From Mercurialis annua (taxonomy: Eukaryota > Streptophyta > Magnoliopsida > Malpighiales > Euphorbiaceae), in NCBI RefSeq assembly GCF_937616625.2, contig NC_065575.1, positions 5,649,501-5,713,500 on the forward strand: a DNA stretch of 64,000 nucleotides, written 5' to 3'. The position numbers were made by a program, and so were the translations under genes. Below, piece by piece: positions 11,391 through 24,911 of this stretch. The notes beneath the pieces are model-generated. The model was not told the origin of the DNA and did not search any database. It saw only the letters and a list, made by a program, of their open reading frames with translations. Numbering within the stretch: the first letter of the stretch is position 1; each line of letters begins with the position of its first letter.

Positions 11391-11794
11391 TCATAATTAA
11401 TTAGTAGATCAAATAATGACTCTTTTCAGCTTATAATTCTCCGCTTTTACTTATTTTTTATTTCATAATATCTATCACTTTAAATCTTCTCGGACAAAAT
11501 GAAAAAAAATTGGATCGAGGTGAGCTATTAAAATAAAAACAGACAATTATTTGAAACGGCCAGAGTATCAAATTAAGAAATAGGTTATAAACGCAATAAA
11601 ATATAAGAGGAAATTATTAAAATCCCATCCTAAATTTACTTAAATATAAGAGGAAATTATTAAAATCCCATCCTAAATTTACTTGACCTCATAAACTTAG
11701 GTTTCAACTTTCAATTCACCTCAATTGGCATCAATGATCAACCAACATAAGGCTGCAAAACATTTAGTAACAGTTCCTACAGAATGAGAGCGTA
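11391..11794. other. Upstream region of the intact PPR gene
   Basis: It contains an exact 43-bp tandem duplication (11599-11641 and 11642-11684). The second copy lies where homology to the truncated PPR copy begins. About 11460-11570 may be an eroded MITE. No clear TATA box was identified. Confidence 0.5.
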
Positions 11795-13464
11795 ATGAAT
11801 CAAATATCCACTCTCCAAAACAATTTCACAACATTTTACCCATACAAATTTGACGCAACCAATCCAAATTTCCTCTTCTCCAAAATCAAAATCACTAAAC
11901 CAGTCACTTGCTTCAATCCATCGCATGCCATTTCTCAAGATTACTCAACCAAACACAAGACGCTCCTCGTTGAGAGCTTCCATGAGCACCAGAGGTTCAA
12001 GGAATTGCTCGCCAGGCTCAACAAGAAGGGCTCGTGCCCCTTGCAAATGCTTGAGGACGATGGCGATTGGTCCAGAGACCATTTCTGGACTGTTATTAGA
12101 TTTCTTAGACAGTCGTCTAGATCTGACGAGATTCTCCAGGTAATCTTTTGTTCTTCATTAATACACTTTTAAAAGTTGAAATACTAAATTAAAAGTAATA
12201 GAAAGTTAGGCACTAAAACGGCATATTATTAAAAGTTCAAACACCACTATAATTCTTCCTACACAATGTTTAAGGCTCAAGAATACCTGAACAGGTCTTT
12301 AATATGTGGAAGGACAGAGAGAATTCAAGAATTAATGAATTTAACTATGAGAAGATTATAGAGATGTTAGGTGAAGAAGGTTTAATGGAAGATGCAGTCT
12401 TGGCATTCACTGATATGAAGACATTTTGTTTAAGTCCATCTCTACAAGTTTACAATTCTTTAATACATGGATTTGCTAGAAATGGAAAATTTGATGATGC
12501 TCTTTTTCATCTTAATCAAATGAAAGAAACCAATTTGACCTTAGAAAGCGATACCTATGATGGCTTGATACAAGCTTACGGGAAGTTCAAAATGTACGAT
12601 GAGATGGGAATGTGCTTGAAGAAGATGGAGATGGATGGGTGTACTCCAGATCGGATAACTTATAATGTGCTTATCGAAGAGTTTGCACGAGCGGGTTTGC
12701 TTACAAGAATGGAAAAGGCGTATCAAAGGACTCGAATGGAAAGGATAGATTTGAAGTCTTCTGCTTTGATTGCAATGGTTGAGGCTTATGCAAATTTTGG
12801 AGTTGTGGATAAGATGGAGACGGTTATGAAGCGGGTAAGGACCAACACACGGGATTTTAATGAAGATTTGGTTAGGAAAATAGCTCTAGTTTATATTGAA
12901 AACTTCATGTTTTCGAGATTGGAGAAGTTGGCATATTATATTACGAAAAGAAGCGGTAGAACGGATATGGTTTGGTGTCTACTACTTCTTTCTAATGCGT
13001 GTTTGCTCAGCCAACAAGGCATTGATATTGTTGTGAGGGAGATGGAAGAAGCAGAAGTGTTGTGGAACATAATGTTTATAAACATTGTTTTGCTAGCGTA
13101 TTTGAAGATTAAAGACTTTACGCACTTGGGGATCTTCCTCACCAACTTGGGGAACCATGTTGTCAAACCCGATATAGTCACTGTTGGAATTCTATTTGAC
13201 GCAATTGATAAAGGTTTTCGAGGGAGTGGAACGATAGAGAAGTGGAGAAGAACGGGTCTTCTTTGCAGAAGCGTGGAAATGGAAACCGACCCTTTAGTTC
13301 TTGCTGCATTTGGAAAGGGCCAGTTCCTCAGGAAATGTGAAGAGGCTTATTTATCTCTGGAACCTGGGACTAGAGAAAAGAAAAAATGGAGTTACAGTGA
13401 TCTCATTGATTTAGTAGTGGCTAAGAAAAATGTGAAGAAGTCTCAGTTGGAAGAAGACAAATGA
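11795..13464 (+). CDS. Pentatricopeptide repeat protein, probably plastid-targeted (504 aa)
   Basis: Exons are 11795-12139 and 12295-13464, joined in phase 0 at CTCCAG/gtaatc and gaacag/GTCTTT, giving 115 + 389 residues. PPR proteins bind RNA through tandem helix-turn-helix repeats of about 35 aa and act in organellar RNA processing. Repeat-like units are visible around residues 130-290, such as VYNSLIHGFARNGKFDDALF and ITYNVLIEEFARAGLLTRME. The N-terminal 45 or so residues are rich in Ser, Thr and Asn and poor in acidic residues, which fits a chloroplast transit peptide. I believe the closest Arabidopsis relative is At4g14190, whose neighbour is PRD1, as here (tail-to-tail, about 790 bp apart). 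A truncated sister copy lies at 5195-6355. No DYW or E domain is seen. Confidence 0.88.
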
Positions 13465-14253
13465 TATCAATGTGTCGATCAGTAAGTTTAAGTCGCTCTG
13501 TTCATCAATTTTTGTGTGAGACATAACTGAGAACACCACAGTAAGCATCTCTTGATGTAGCAAACAATTAACTTCAGATAGTCAAGACATTTTGCTATAT
13601 TACCCAAGACTTCACTCTTTTATACCCTTATTTTAAGTAGCACGAAAAAGTAAGTGTTAAATAGGAAACATTGAAACAGGAAAACTATATTATGTACAGT
13701 AATATGTTATATATATTTTTTTTAAAAACAGAAATAAAATGTCGAAATGTATGACGTTGAGAATTTTCCAGCTACATAGTCCTTTTATAGAAAGAATCCA
13801 TGTTACATGTTTTGTAATGATGGTTCTGTGATCAGTTGATTCTATCTTGGCTTAGAAATGTAACATTACAAGAAGATGAATTTTTGGATAATTAGTATAA
13901 AATGTGTAAAAAATGGTCATCTGATCAGAAAGTTGATTAAAATTTAAAAATGCTTTAAAGAAACTTAAAGGTCCGCAGAGTTACTATAATCCTTTTTAAA
14001 AAGGAGAACCTGAATCAAGACACATTTTCAATAATTCTAATTGATTACAGTAACCAGAGTTCCATAAATCTTTTTCAACATAAACTGCTGCTAATGACAT
14101 TACTGTCACTGGCCAGCATTTGATTTCATTAACTATAAAAATATCTCAAGAAACGCATATCATTTGTACACTATCACAATTAGAAATTATATATTACATA
14201 TACTTTTATATAGTTCATTTCTATATTCGTTTCGAGCACTGGAGTCAATTTAT
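13465..14253. other. Convergent 3' region between PPR and PRD1 genes
   Basis: Both genes end into this 789-bp spacer, so it should hold the two 3' UTRs and polyadenylation signals. AT-rich segments occur, but no motif is decisive. No other gene or repeat was recognised. Confidence 0.5.
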
Positions 14254-17200
14254 TTAGCTGTCACCCTCAACGACTACTATCAAATCCTTGAAAAACATTT
14301 CTATTTCTTCAAATAATAACCTTTTGGCTGTTGGTAAATTAATTGAAGCTATGTTTAAAGGTGTGTGAGATGACATTAAGTGAATGAGATACTCACAGAC
14401 ATCTCCCAAATCACCCTTAGCAACGACCCTTTTCTTAATATGCTCGTATGTGCAATCACTTTGGGAATCTTCAGAGTAAATATATTTCCTGCTTTCCTGC
14501 AAAGTCAGTGAAAAACCTCAATATGAAATATAATATCACACAGCATCGATTAATTTATGACTTAATAATCAAGAAATTCCAAGTTTTTGTGACTTTTATC
14601 AATTTTAACTATTAATTTTAATCACATTTGAAGGGTTTTGTTTCAATTATAGTTTAGTTATTGAAAGTTTGAAACTGATATGAGGCATATATTTTTGTGC
14701 TTATATGGTTACTAACGTCATGTACATTTTACTTATATAACCGCCATGTCATAATAAATTACTAATTTTTAGTTTAATGATATGAAAGATTTGAACAAAA
14801 TAGATATTATCATTGTTTTCTTTTGTAAAATATTTTGCTCTAATCTTATCACAGAATAAAATTCCAGATATTTGCCACATTTACACAAAGTGGATACAAC
14901 AGAGCAGCCACATGTAAAATCACATTCTCCTCACCCAAATTTTGAAATTAAGCTATATTAAAATAAAAAGATTTCAAATCCGATCCATTTGACAAACTTA
15001 TTTTTATTAGTCACAATTGGTAAAAAAACAAAAAGTTCAATTTATGTTTGATTTTTGGTTCTCCCTCAAGTAATATTCTTGATTGTAAGAAATAATATTG
15101 CAACATACCTGAAGCACCCGATTTAGATTAGCAATCTGCTCAGCCCTTAGGAAATTGGAGTTCATCAGCTCCCTAAATAAAAGCACGATTTCATAGGTGA
15201 CATTACTGGCTTCAATGTTTTTAGTTATACCAGAAATGCAAGGATCATCAAACACAGTCCTCATCCACTGAAGAGATTTTTGAGCCTTTAGCAATGCAAC
15301 TGCTACATGAACAGCAGGCCTGTGAAAATTAGTGAAAGACTTTGATGGTAAACAAGGAACAGCCAAAGACAATGCCAATTCTTCTACAATCAGTCTGCAC
15401 CAAGTATTATCTGCAAACACCTTTGCCTCCTTCATATTCAGTTTTTCCCATCCTGAAATCATTGATAGACAAAGACTGCAGTTTATCGACACTCTGATGT
15501 CGCTGTAAAATACTAGGCCTTCTAATGTGGCCACCATAGACATTAGGTAACCTATAGAGCATTTAAGTTCCTCATTTTTCTTGTTTATCTGTTCTGATAT
15601 TCTTATAATTATCTCCAGCAAGCAATATGAGGCGACGAGCTTGACTGGGGGGGACCCAAAATGCATCAGCCTACATAAGTCATGGCAGTAGATTCTAATA
15701 TATGTAAGTGGCTGCGACGTATTTGATAGATCAAGTAAACTTTGCCAATTCACATCCTCAGGAAGAAGAACATGCAAACTGAGATAAAGAAAAGTTAGAC
15801 TGACAACGAGTGAAATCACATAGTAGGATTTAGTAAAGAAATTACCTTTTTAAAGAAAAATAATAGAGTAAAAGCACGAATATCAAAGCTTCTCCGATGC
15901 TTGTTCCTTCGTTGTAATCAAATAAAGCTGGCCCCTTTGAACAAGCCTCATGAATTGTGCTGTTTATTATAGATGCCAGAGTAGAATTGAAAATTATGGC
16001 TTTAGAAGCTCCCCATAATGCTTTACAGGTGGATTGTTGCAAAATAATTGAAAAAATGGCAAATACTCGAAGACCTTCAGCAGACAAGCTTTTTTCAGCC
16101 ATGAAAAGGGCAAGACTGTCCATCAGCTGCAAAAGAAGTTACAAGGCCCCATCAGTTTCATAGCATTTCAAGGATGTTTTACGTACGCCTAAATCTAAAC
16201 TCAGCACCACCTTCACAGTCACTGCAAGCCAAGCTTCATCATCACACAATGCGTCAGGATTGACGGACTGTAGAATATTAAATACTAGAAGTGAGGTGAG
16301 CATGAATGTATGCGGAGATAAAAAAATTCTAGGCTTGTAATAGATATTTCGGATAGTGTTTCCTATGCCATTCAAACACAATTGATCAGCTGCTGCTGGA
16401 GAGATGCTAATGATAGCTGCCAAGAGATTTACCATACATGTAATTTCACCATCTTCGCTTTCTTCATGAACAAGGTGCATCAATAAGTCTACTAGAAGTC
16501 TAGCTGCATAGTTGTCTTCTGATGTTACCAATTCTGTTATTACTTGCACATTCATAGTTTGATTATTTTCCCCATGACCAAGAATTTGGGTCCCAATTGA
16601 ACCATTACTTTTGCTAAAGTTCAGAACTTGGTAAGACAATGGCTTGATGAGTTTCTCTTGTTGAAACAACCACTTCAGGGACTCAAAGTGAATTCTTGAA
16701 GACGGCAAATCCCATTCATTTTGAGTCACCAGATGAAACAAAATCCTCTCAGCTTCTGGACTGTAGGGGAATCTGTAATCCTTCTCAGAAACACTCCGAC
16801 AAAGACCATAAAGATTTACCATTTGCTTCATTGCCTCTTCGCTAATGGCATCATTTTTGTTGATAAGAATGTATTGATCTAGAGAAGCTAATATAGACTT
16901 CTCATCTGCAAGCCTGAAGAATAAGATGTAAACAAACCAAGAGGACAGATGAGTTATAGAAGTAGATTTTAATGGATTGCTTCTGCACCTTATTCATAAT
17001 TTAAATATGCTATGGGGATGAGGATGATGCTCAATCACCTGTCATTATATAATGAACTTGTATGTAAAATCACCAAAACTGCAGACTGACAAGTAGATAA
17101 TGACGGATTTTGTGCAGTCTTCTGCCCAAGCAGAAATAACAGATCTAATGGGTCAGTTGGAAGACTTGAAACAGCATCCCGAATAGGTTGTCCTGTGTCA

Positions 17201-20022
17201 TTTCCCATAAGAATATCTACAAGTGAACTGAGCATTAGGTATACTCTCAATTTCATTTTTTCTGTAGGGAATAATCCTAGATATCCAAATGAGACACTGA
17301 ACCAAGATGATGTAACCAAGATCCTTGCGAATTGTGTCACTCGGATGGAATCATGAAGCAATAAAGTATGAAAAGTTTCCAATATTCCCAGGACAGTTTC
17401 CTCTTCCACTTCATCAATAACTGTTCTAATCCAGGGTAAGATATGTGATGTGCAAATATCTACAATACAGTGTTGCAACTCTGTAATACTAGAGTTGTTT
17501 GTAGATAGTTTTTCATCACAGCATCCATATGCCTCTTTAAGTAGATATAGCGCATGTAAAAGTTGGCTGGAATTTTTTTCTGAGATATTTAGACAAGCTA
17601 AAATAGCATCGTTTACTGCTTCTTCCACCAATTTTAACAGACCAGAATTCCCTTGGAAAGATGAGGTTTTTAGAACAGCAACAAAAATTGAGCAGACTAT
17701 TGTGAATGTTTCTGGAGTCATGCCCATCTCCCCATTGGTATGCCTCTTAAACATCTTTGCCAAATCAACAATTAATTCCTCAATATCAGAAGTCGACATA
17801 ATTCCTGGACAATCAGATATGCCATTTGAGATGAGCTTCAGTGTTTGATATTGAACAGGATGAAAAGGAACTTCGCATACATAATGTAGAACTGGAATCA
17901 GAGTTGAAAATCCGATAATCAGTCTCTCTTTAAAACCTTCCATGACTGTTGAAAACAGATCAAGAACCAGAAGGCAAGAGTTGACAACTGGATCCTTACA
18001 TTCTGTACGAACGGTAGAAATTTATGAGAATCAGGACCACAATTGACAGCAAATAAACTTAATATATCAGTATGAGAAAGATAAAGTCCTTGACAAGCAT
18101 ATCTTCAAGTATTTATATATGCAAGATCTTGAGTAAAGATGATATCACACACTTCAATGCTTCAAAATGCAGAGTATATGGTTAACATATAAGGATGCGA
18201 TGGTAAACAGTGTATGCTGTAAATCCTATTACAAGAAAATTTTCTTAATAAATGCCTAAATTTTATATACATGCTAAGTAAGTTACCTGAAAGCCTTAGA
18301 ATTTCGAATACATAGTCCACAATGTTTTCTTTGACCAAAATTTGGATCTGTTTCTCCGAGGCTCCTTCCCATGACAAATACTGGAAGATTAGATTTAACG
18401 TGCTAATTTGGATTTGCCTGTCAGATGAAAGAAGTGGGCCTTTAATGGCCTCAGCAAATAAGAGATCCAGAGGTTGACTGTCGACTCCATGGTCTGCTGT
18501 TTGCATGCAACTATCAGCTTCATCAGAACTCATGCTACTTAAATTATTTGCATATACATTCTCAAAAAACCCTTTCCGAGCAAGAATTGTCAAGAATGCT
18601 GGCGAAAAGAAGCAAAAAGCAGGTTGTTAGTCAAGACAGGATGAAAGGTAGATACTAGATAATGCATAAATGACAATAAGCAGGCTCTTGTGAGTATCAG
18701 ATATCTGAATAAATGTAGCTATGTACCATATGGATCAACAATGGTTTATATCAAATTTAATCTAGCTCAACTTCAAACCTTGTAGGACTTATGTACTCAC
18801 GTTCTTACACCGCTGGCGTGTTATTAAAATGTGGGTGGACCATCACCATCGGTGAATTGCTTGGAATTCTTCAAATCAAATGATTCAGAACTGGATCTCA
18901 TTATGAATTTTTGAGCGCTCTCCCCAAGCTTGCCCAATGAATTATATTTCCTACTAATGTATGTGTGCAAACTAGTCTATGCATTTTCCAAGTCTTATAA
19001 TGTCATATTGCACCTATATAAACTAAAAAATATATAACAAAATCCTAGTTCAAGATCTAACTAAATTATTGGACCAAAATGCATAAAAGAAATGTCACAA
19101 ACCTACACAATTCAACCGGACAGCATCATCCTGGGTCTTCAAAAGAGCCTCCAGGGACAAATGCAAAAGCTTCGGACAGAAGGCGAAAAGCGAGTTAATC
19201 CCGTCACCTTCCTCATATGCACATTGGAAAACGGATAATTTGTATAGAACATATAAAATCTCCCCTCGAATTTCATCACTGCATCAAAGGACAAGTAATA
19301 AACTTACGATCATCAAATTGAATGCACCATAAAATTATGATCATCAAGTTATAAGAAGTTACCTTGGCAACTGAAGACCAGTAACAAGATTGGATAATAG
19401 AGAATCTTTGTCTTTAATTTGACCGTACGGATTATTTACACAGCAGTTCAGAACAACTCCAAAACAGTGAAGCTGCATAATAAATTAAATCAGATTAAAC
19501 TAAATTAAAACAAGATCGAAATGAAACTACTAATTAGTAATTAGTAATTACCATATAAACTTGGCGGCAGCTCCAAGCTAGGGTTCCGGTAGAAATAAAA
19601 TCAGACACTACAAGAACAAAATCAACACACAAATCAAGCGAATGAGATTCAGAGCAGATAGAATTAATAATATCAACGATCTGTCGAGCGATCGAGTCGT
19701 CATCAAACGCCGAGAGAGCGCGTACGAGAGGCGAGATGAGGAAATGCGGATGGAGCGAGAGGAGAGCGTGGAGAAACGGCGGGTGAGAAAGGGCGAGGGA
19801 GAGCTGAGAGAGAGCGTAGGAGACGTGGAACGTCGGAGCGCGTGAGTTGGTGATGAGGTTGGAGAAGCAATGCAGACAGAAGAGAGAGTCTTGGTTTTGC
19901 GTCGGGAGGGAGAGTGTGGATCTGTGACCTTGAGTACAGCAGCAGTGCGGTGGTTGTGAGTGTTGATCGGAGATTATTGGATCGTGATCTTGATTTTGCG
20001 AGTCTTCTTCTGGGAAGAACAT
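14254..20022 (-). CDS. PRD1: PRD1, meiotic recombination initiation factor (about 1317 aa)
   Basis: Nine exons on the minus strand splice in frame with GT-AG introns: 20022-19552, 19472-19363, 19278-19103, 18598-18287, 18002-17039, 16913-16187, 16126-15846, 15778-15109 and 14496-14254. They total 3954 bases including the stop. The length matches Arabidopsis PRD1 (about 1330 aa as I recall). The N-terminus carries the family's Cys/His patch ([15 protein letters not shown], then FCLHCFSNL) and the block [17 protein letters not shown]. The rest is helical, leucine-rich and ARM/HEAT-like, without enzymatic motifs. In plants PRD1 is a nuclear scaffold needed with SPO11 partners to make meiotic DNA double-strand breaks. 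The start is the first Met, 10-20 residues before the conserved patch. A TATA-rich repeat lies about 170 bp upstream. No exon is broken, so the gene appears functional. Confidence 0.9.
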
Positions 20023-20196
20023 TGCGCTGTGTTTACTGAGTTGAGAGCGAGAGAATGTGGTTTGAATTTAAATTTGAAAGTTTCTGTTTTCAATGGCGCC
20101 AAGATGGAAAATTGTTTTTGGTTGGATAGCCCATGGGTGTGCAAATCAACCAACCCAATAATCAGTTTGATTCGATTTGATATTATATATATAAAA
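20023..20196 (-). promoter_or_regulatory. 5' flank of PRD1
   Basis: This is the short non-coding stretch before PRD1, entering repeat DNA by about 20133. The PRD1 promoter therefore has little unique sequence. No TATA box was assigned with confidence. Confidence 0.35.
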
Positions 20197-21170
20197 AAGG
20201 GACGATGACAAAAGTACCCAAAATTTTAAAAATATTTACAAAAGTACCTGTAAATTTTTTTTATTTATAAAAATACGACTGATTTAAAATTAATTACAAA
20301 AGTACCAAAAAAATGAAAATTAATTACAAAAGTATGATTTGTATAATGTCGGTATAATTATGGTATAATTTTGGAATACTAAAACTGTAAATCAGATAAT
20401 TTAAAAATAATATTTAGTTTATTATTGATATAATTTTAGTATATTTTCGGTATATCGATTATAAATTTTTATATATATTTTCTAGTTGATAACATGTATA
20501 TTTTTTTTATATGTACTTTTCACTATAGTTGGTAATAAACTAGAGAATTTGTATATTGTTGGTATAATTTTAGTATATTGTTAGGTTAATATTTAGTATG
20601 CGATGTGGTGTAATGTTGATATAATAATAAAATTTCAGTATATTTTGATGTGTACACTTTTGGTATACTGTTGGTATAATTTTGGTATATTATTAATTTA
20701 ATTTTTAGTATACGATTTGATGTAATTTTGATAAATTTTCATTTAATATTAATAAAATCTCAGTATATATAATTTTGGTATAATTTTGGTATAATGTTGA
20801 TATAATGTTAGTTTATTAGTATACTGATATTATACCCACAGTATACACCGTATGTTTGATATTATTTTTTATTTTTTTGTACTTTTGTAAATATTATTAA
20901 TATTTTTGTAAATAAAAAAAGTCAACATATAGTTTTATAATTTTTTTTTTTTTTTTTGTAAATGGTGTAATTTTCTCTATAAAAAAATTGGTTTAGTTGA
21001 AATCGTTTTTAAATAAAAAAAAAATACCAGTTTAGTTTTAGTACAAACCAACCCAAAACTAATCAACTTAACCTAAAAAATTAATTGAAATGACTAGTTC
21101 AAATTGATTCGATTTAAATAAATTAAGTTGATTCAATTTAATTTGAATTGAATCTGCAATTCTAGTCTAT
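20133..21170. mobile_element. Possible hAT-like element beginning GGGTGTGCAA, interrupted by a repeat
   Basis: The left side has GGGTGTGCAAATCAACCAAC and GATTCGATTTGAT. The right side (about 21000-21170) carries matching inverted blocks such as ATTGATTCGATTTAAATAA and ends near TGCAATTCTAG. The TATA-rich repeat at 20197-20965 lies inside. The ends are degenerate and no target duplication is clear. Confidence 0.35.
20197..20965 (+). repeat. TATA-rich dispersed repeat, copy 1
   Basis: It starts GGGACGATGACAAAAGTACC and ends GTAAATGGTGTAATTTTCTC. The interior is made of variants of TATAATTTTGGTATA. The outer 100 bases or so at each side form imperfect inverted repeats (ATATTTACAAAAGTAC on the left, GTACTTTTGTAAATATT on the right), as in a foldback or MITE-like element. 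A second copy in the same orientation lies at 46363-47045. This copy sits just upstream of PRD1. Confidence 0.7.
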
Positions 21171-22689
21171 GCAAATTAGTGAAGTTTGATTTAAACCCGA
21201 TGGTTTGAATTTCATTCTTTTAAACAAACAGTGTTTTAATTTTCTTAAAGCATATTAAGAGGGCGTTTGATTCAGTTTTTCGGTAGAGTTTTTAATTTTT
21301 GCCTTTCAAACAGTTTCACTACTCGTTTCAGTGTTTGGTTAAATTTTCTAAAAAAATTCAGAATTTTTTAAACCTCCGATAACTATTGTTGGAAAAGTTC
21401 CATTTTGAATTTTTTTATCTTAATAGTTGTTTTAATATTTTTAATCATTTAAACAAAATTATTCCTAGTAAAATAAATTATTTCTAAAATATATAAACTG
21501 ATTTTAAATATTTAAATTATTTATAAGTTGAATAAATTTAACATATTTATATTAAAATAGCTATAATTCTATTGAATATTCTCACCGAATACCTGTTTTT
21601 AAAACTTATTTACACCATTTTGGCCATCTTGTCCTTATTTCCTACACTACTTATTTTTCTAACTTATTTACAAAAGTACCCACTATATATAGAGGTCTCA
21701 TCTCATTTTAGGTTAAACTTTCATATAGTGCTCTTTTTTCTCTCAAAATTCTCTCTTCTTTTCTTCTTCTTCTTTTTTTTTGTTTGATTTTCAGTTAGTC
21801 TCCTCCGGTTACTTTTTCGTTCGTCTTTTACGTTCGCTTTTCCATTCGCGCTTCTGTTCGTCTACTTTCGACGAATTTCTTGTCGTTTTCGGTCGTTTTT
21901 TTGTTCGTCTTTTCAGTTCGCGGTAGTCCGTTCGTCTTTTCCGTTCGCGTTATGGATTTCTCGACTTGTTTTTAGATTTGTGTAATTTTTTAGGTCTTTT
22001 GTAATGATTTAAACATTTTGTAAATAAATTATTGTAGTACTATAATTTTTTGTTTATAAAATTGTTCTATTATTCATATAATATTTATTTTGTCTTTCTC
22101 CGATTCATAAATTTGTTTGTTACTACTGATTTTGTAAAGAACAAATTGATTTATGGTGCATTTGAAGTAATTTTATAATATATTTACGTTTTATTGTATT
22201 TTTAGTGAATTTATAGTGTATTTTGGTGTTTTCATATATCTATAACTTTTTAGTGTATTTCTGCTGTTTTTTAGTATATTTATGGTGTATTCGCAGTGTT
22301 TTCATGGTATAGACCACAAAAACACTACAAAATTCCATGAATATAGCATAAATATATTATATATACACTAATTACACTATAAAAATAACAAAAAAAATTG
22401 TTACACTATAAAAAAAATAAAAAAATAATTCCAGGAAAAAATCTATAAAAAAGAGAATAAATTATTAAAAACTGAAAAATAGGGTTGTGCAATTGGTTGG
22501 TTCGGTCGATCGAATCGAAAAAATCGAAAACTGAAATTTGAAACCGAAAAAGATATTTATGAAATTACAGAAAAAATATTTTTCATAAATAAAAAAAATT
22601 AGAAAAAAAAAGTCAAAACTTAACAGATAAAAGTGTAAATAAATTACTAAAACATGTATCTCAAGAATTTACCACTAATTTTATAACTT

Positions 22690-22690
<1 letters not shown>
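20966..22690. other. Intergenic, low-complexity tracts
   Basis: 21720-21790 is pyrimidine-rich. 21815-21960 repeats variants of GTTCGTCTTTTCCGTTCGCG. 22140-22320 repeats GTGTATTT-like units. 22490-22560 has TTCGGTCGATCGAATCGAAA-type sequence common at ends of plant TIR elements. No gene is recognised. Confidence 0.5.

Positions 22691-22692
<2 letters not shown>

Positions 22693-22787
<95 letters not shown>
22693..22787. repeat. (AT)n microsatellite, about 95 bp
   Basis: An uninterrupted AT dinucleotide tract directly abuts the Helitron-type terminus at 22789. A shorter AT tract (24912-24927) lies at the far side of that element, suggesting insertion into one longer array. Confidence 0.95.
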
Positions 22788-22788
<1 letters not shown>

Positions 22789-24911
22789 CTAGTATAAAGA
22801 TGAACCCAAAACACTATTCATTTTGGGTTCATTTTACTAAAAAACCAAATCTTTTGAAGTAATATCAAGATAACCTCTATAGGCAGAATAATTCAGGTGT
22901 CTAATTTAGTCTATTTCTTATACTTTTCTATTAAATGACCATTACTTTCTTACCTTATTACACGAATACCAACCATGGCTAAATATAAAAAGCCAACTTT
23001 GCTAAATTAATTACAATAAAACCATCTGAGTGGCTGATTTATGTACACAGATGGGTCCACGGGTCCCACTCTTTTATAATCTATTTTTTTGAATAATGAT
23101 TTTACCTACATATGTGAAATATAACAAAAACAAAATCCTTCAAATCCTAATTAATTGCTATAGTTAACCACATTAAAAAATATTAATTTTAAATGATAAG
23201 AGTAGTATTTTTTAAACTTCAAATACAATCATTTTTTAAAGTAAAAAACAAAAGAAAATTCACTAAGATATATTATACATATTTTTATTGGTTAATTACT
23301 ATTAAATTTTAAAATGTTTGTTTATTCTATTTTTAATAATTTTAAGAAGTACTTAATATAGATACAGAAACATCAATTTTCCTCGAGATTTTTTTTAATC
23401 TTGATTCATTTTTATTAACTTAAATATATGAAATCGCTATATTTCACAGTTTAATAATATATAACACTGCAAATTATTACTAATTAGATTATTTAACTGA
23501 TAATATTTAGTTATAATTTTTTTAATAAAAGGGCACCCTAAATTCTATAATTTTTTATTTTATATTTATATTAGCATTATATTTATTACAAAAGTTCTTA
23601 TCGTTTCATACATTTACATAAAAAATTATTTGAATTAATATATTTTTACATACTGTAAATCAAAAGACTTAACTTCTTTTCGTTTACAAAAAATTGAAAA
23701 CGTTGGAAGGAATTACAAACTTGCTATCCAAGTTTAATTATAAACTTGGAGATCAAGTTTATCAATATTCAAATCTATCAAATAAAATTGGAGACCATAT
23801 TTATCATTGAACGTGATAAACGTGGACAACAAGTTTTTCTATTCGTATATAAATAGCATTTTTAAAGGTTTCTTTCTCAGTTTCTTATTTGCTTTCATAT
23901 AACTAAAGACTTTGTTTTTAATTTTCTTAAATTTTTGAATTAAACTTAATTATCGACATATTCGATTAACGAATATATACGTGAAATGAACAATATACTT
24001 GATATTGATGTGTATTAAAGTATTATTTTGATTGTATTTTTCAGATCTTATTTTGTATGGTTCATTATTGATTTTATTTTAAAAAAAAATGTTTTTTGAT
24101 TTGTTTATGATGAATTTTGAACTTCTTTAATACATATTATACAACGATTTATGAGGATTAGCTGTTTTACGAGGTAATCATCTACAGTTTTATGAAAATA
24201 TTTTTATTTTTCATTTTCTTTTGATTATAGGTGTTTTATTTGTTTTTCATTTGATCACTTTGTATTTCTTTTAATCTATTTGTTTCAAATTTTAAATCTC
24301 ACTTTAGCATACGTTAAATAAATGAAGATACACCGAAAATATGAATTTTGAACAAAATATATGGTAAGTTTATTGTTAGTTAAGATCTGAAATTTTCAAA
24401 AAATATAAAATTTAAAGGCAAATTTTGTTGCTAATGCCTGTAGAATTGTTTTTTTTTTTTTGAATTTTTTTAACTGAGTTGAAAATTTTAATTTCGAACA
24501 CAAAAACAATATTTTGATGTTATTAAACTAGAAAATGATATTAAATTGATTTAAGTGTCATTTTCATATTTAATAATTTTTTATATTGATGAAAAAAGTA
24601 ATACATATTTAACTAAAAGTATTCTTAAGTTTTAGAAAATTAATTGATTTCATTTGATTTTATTTATATTTATCTAATATACTATTATATAATACTTAAT
24701 TAATATAGTACATTATCTATTTTTTTATTTAGTTTTTTTTTACATCATACCAGTTTAAAATTAAATATAAATCATGCATTTATCCAGTTTTAATATTAAA
24801 ATAATTTTTTTTCTAATTATAAACATTTAAATAAAATAAATTATTAAATTCAAATTTATATTTTAATTTTAATCTGGTCAATTCCGAAGCGAAGCGAGGG
24901 TTTTACACTAG
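22789..24911. mobile_element. Helitron-type element(s) with outward-facing 3' termini
   Basis: On the minus strand the left edge reads as a Helitron 3' end. A perfect 12-bp stem (22800-22811 with 22821-22832, 9-nt loop) is followed 7 nt later by CTAG (22792-22789) and T. On the plus strand the right edge reads CGAAGCGAAGCGAGGGTTTT then ACACTAG and T (CTAG at 24908-24911), a degenerate form of the common plant CGAAGCG Helitron tail. I found no TC-type 5' end in between, so these may be two truncated elements head to head. 23700-23830 contains AAACTTGG/CCAAGTTT blocks also found near 60000-60300. No coding sequence is seen. Confidence 0.45.

Noticed and set aside
20330..20860. CRISPR-like array of regularly repeated TATAATTTTGGTATA words
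   Set aside because: Spacing is irregular, units are degenerate and AT-only, there are no spacers, and the organism is a plant. It is a low-complexity transposon-like repeat.
22693..22787. Organelle-derived insert or replication origin at the AT tract
   Set aside because: It is a pure dinucleotide microsatellite with no organelle genes nearby.
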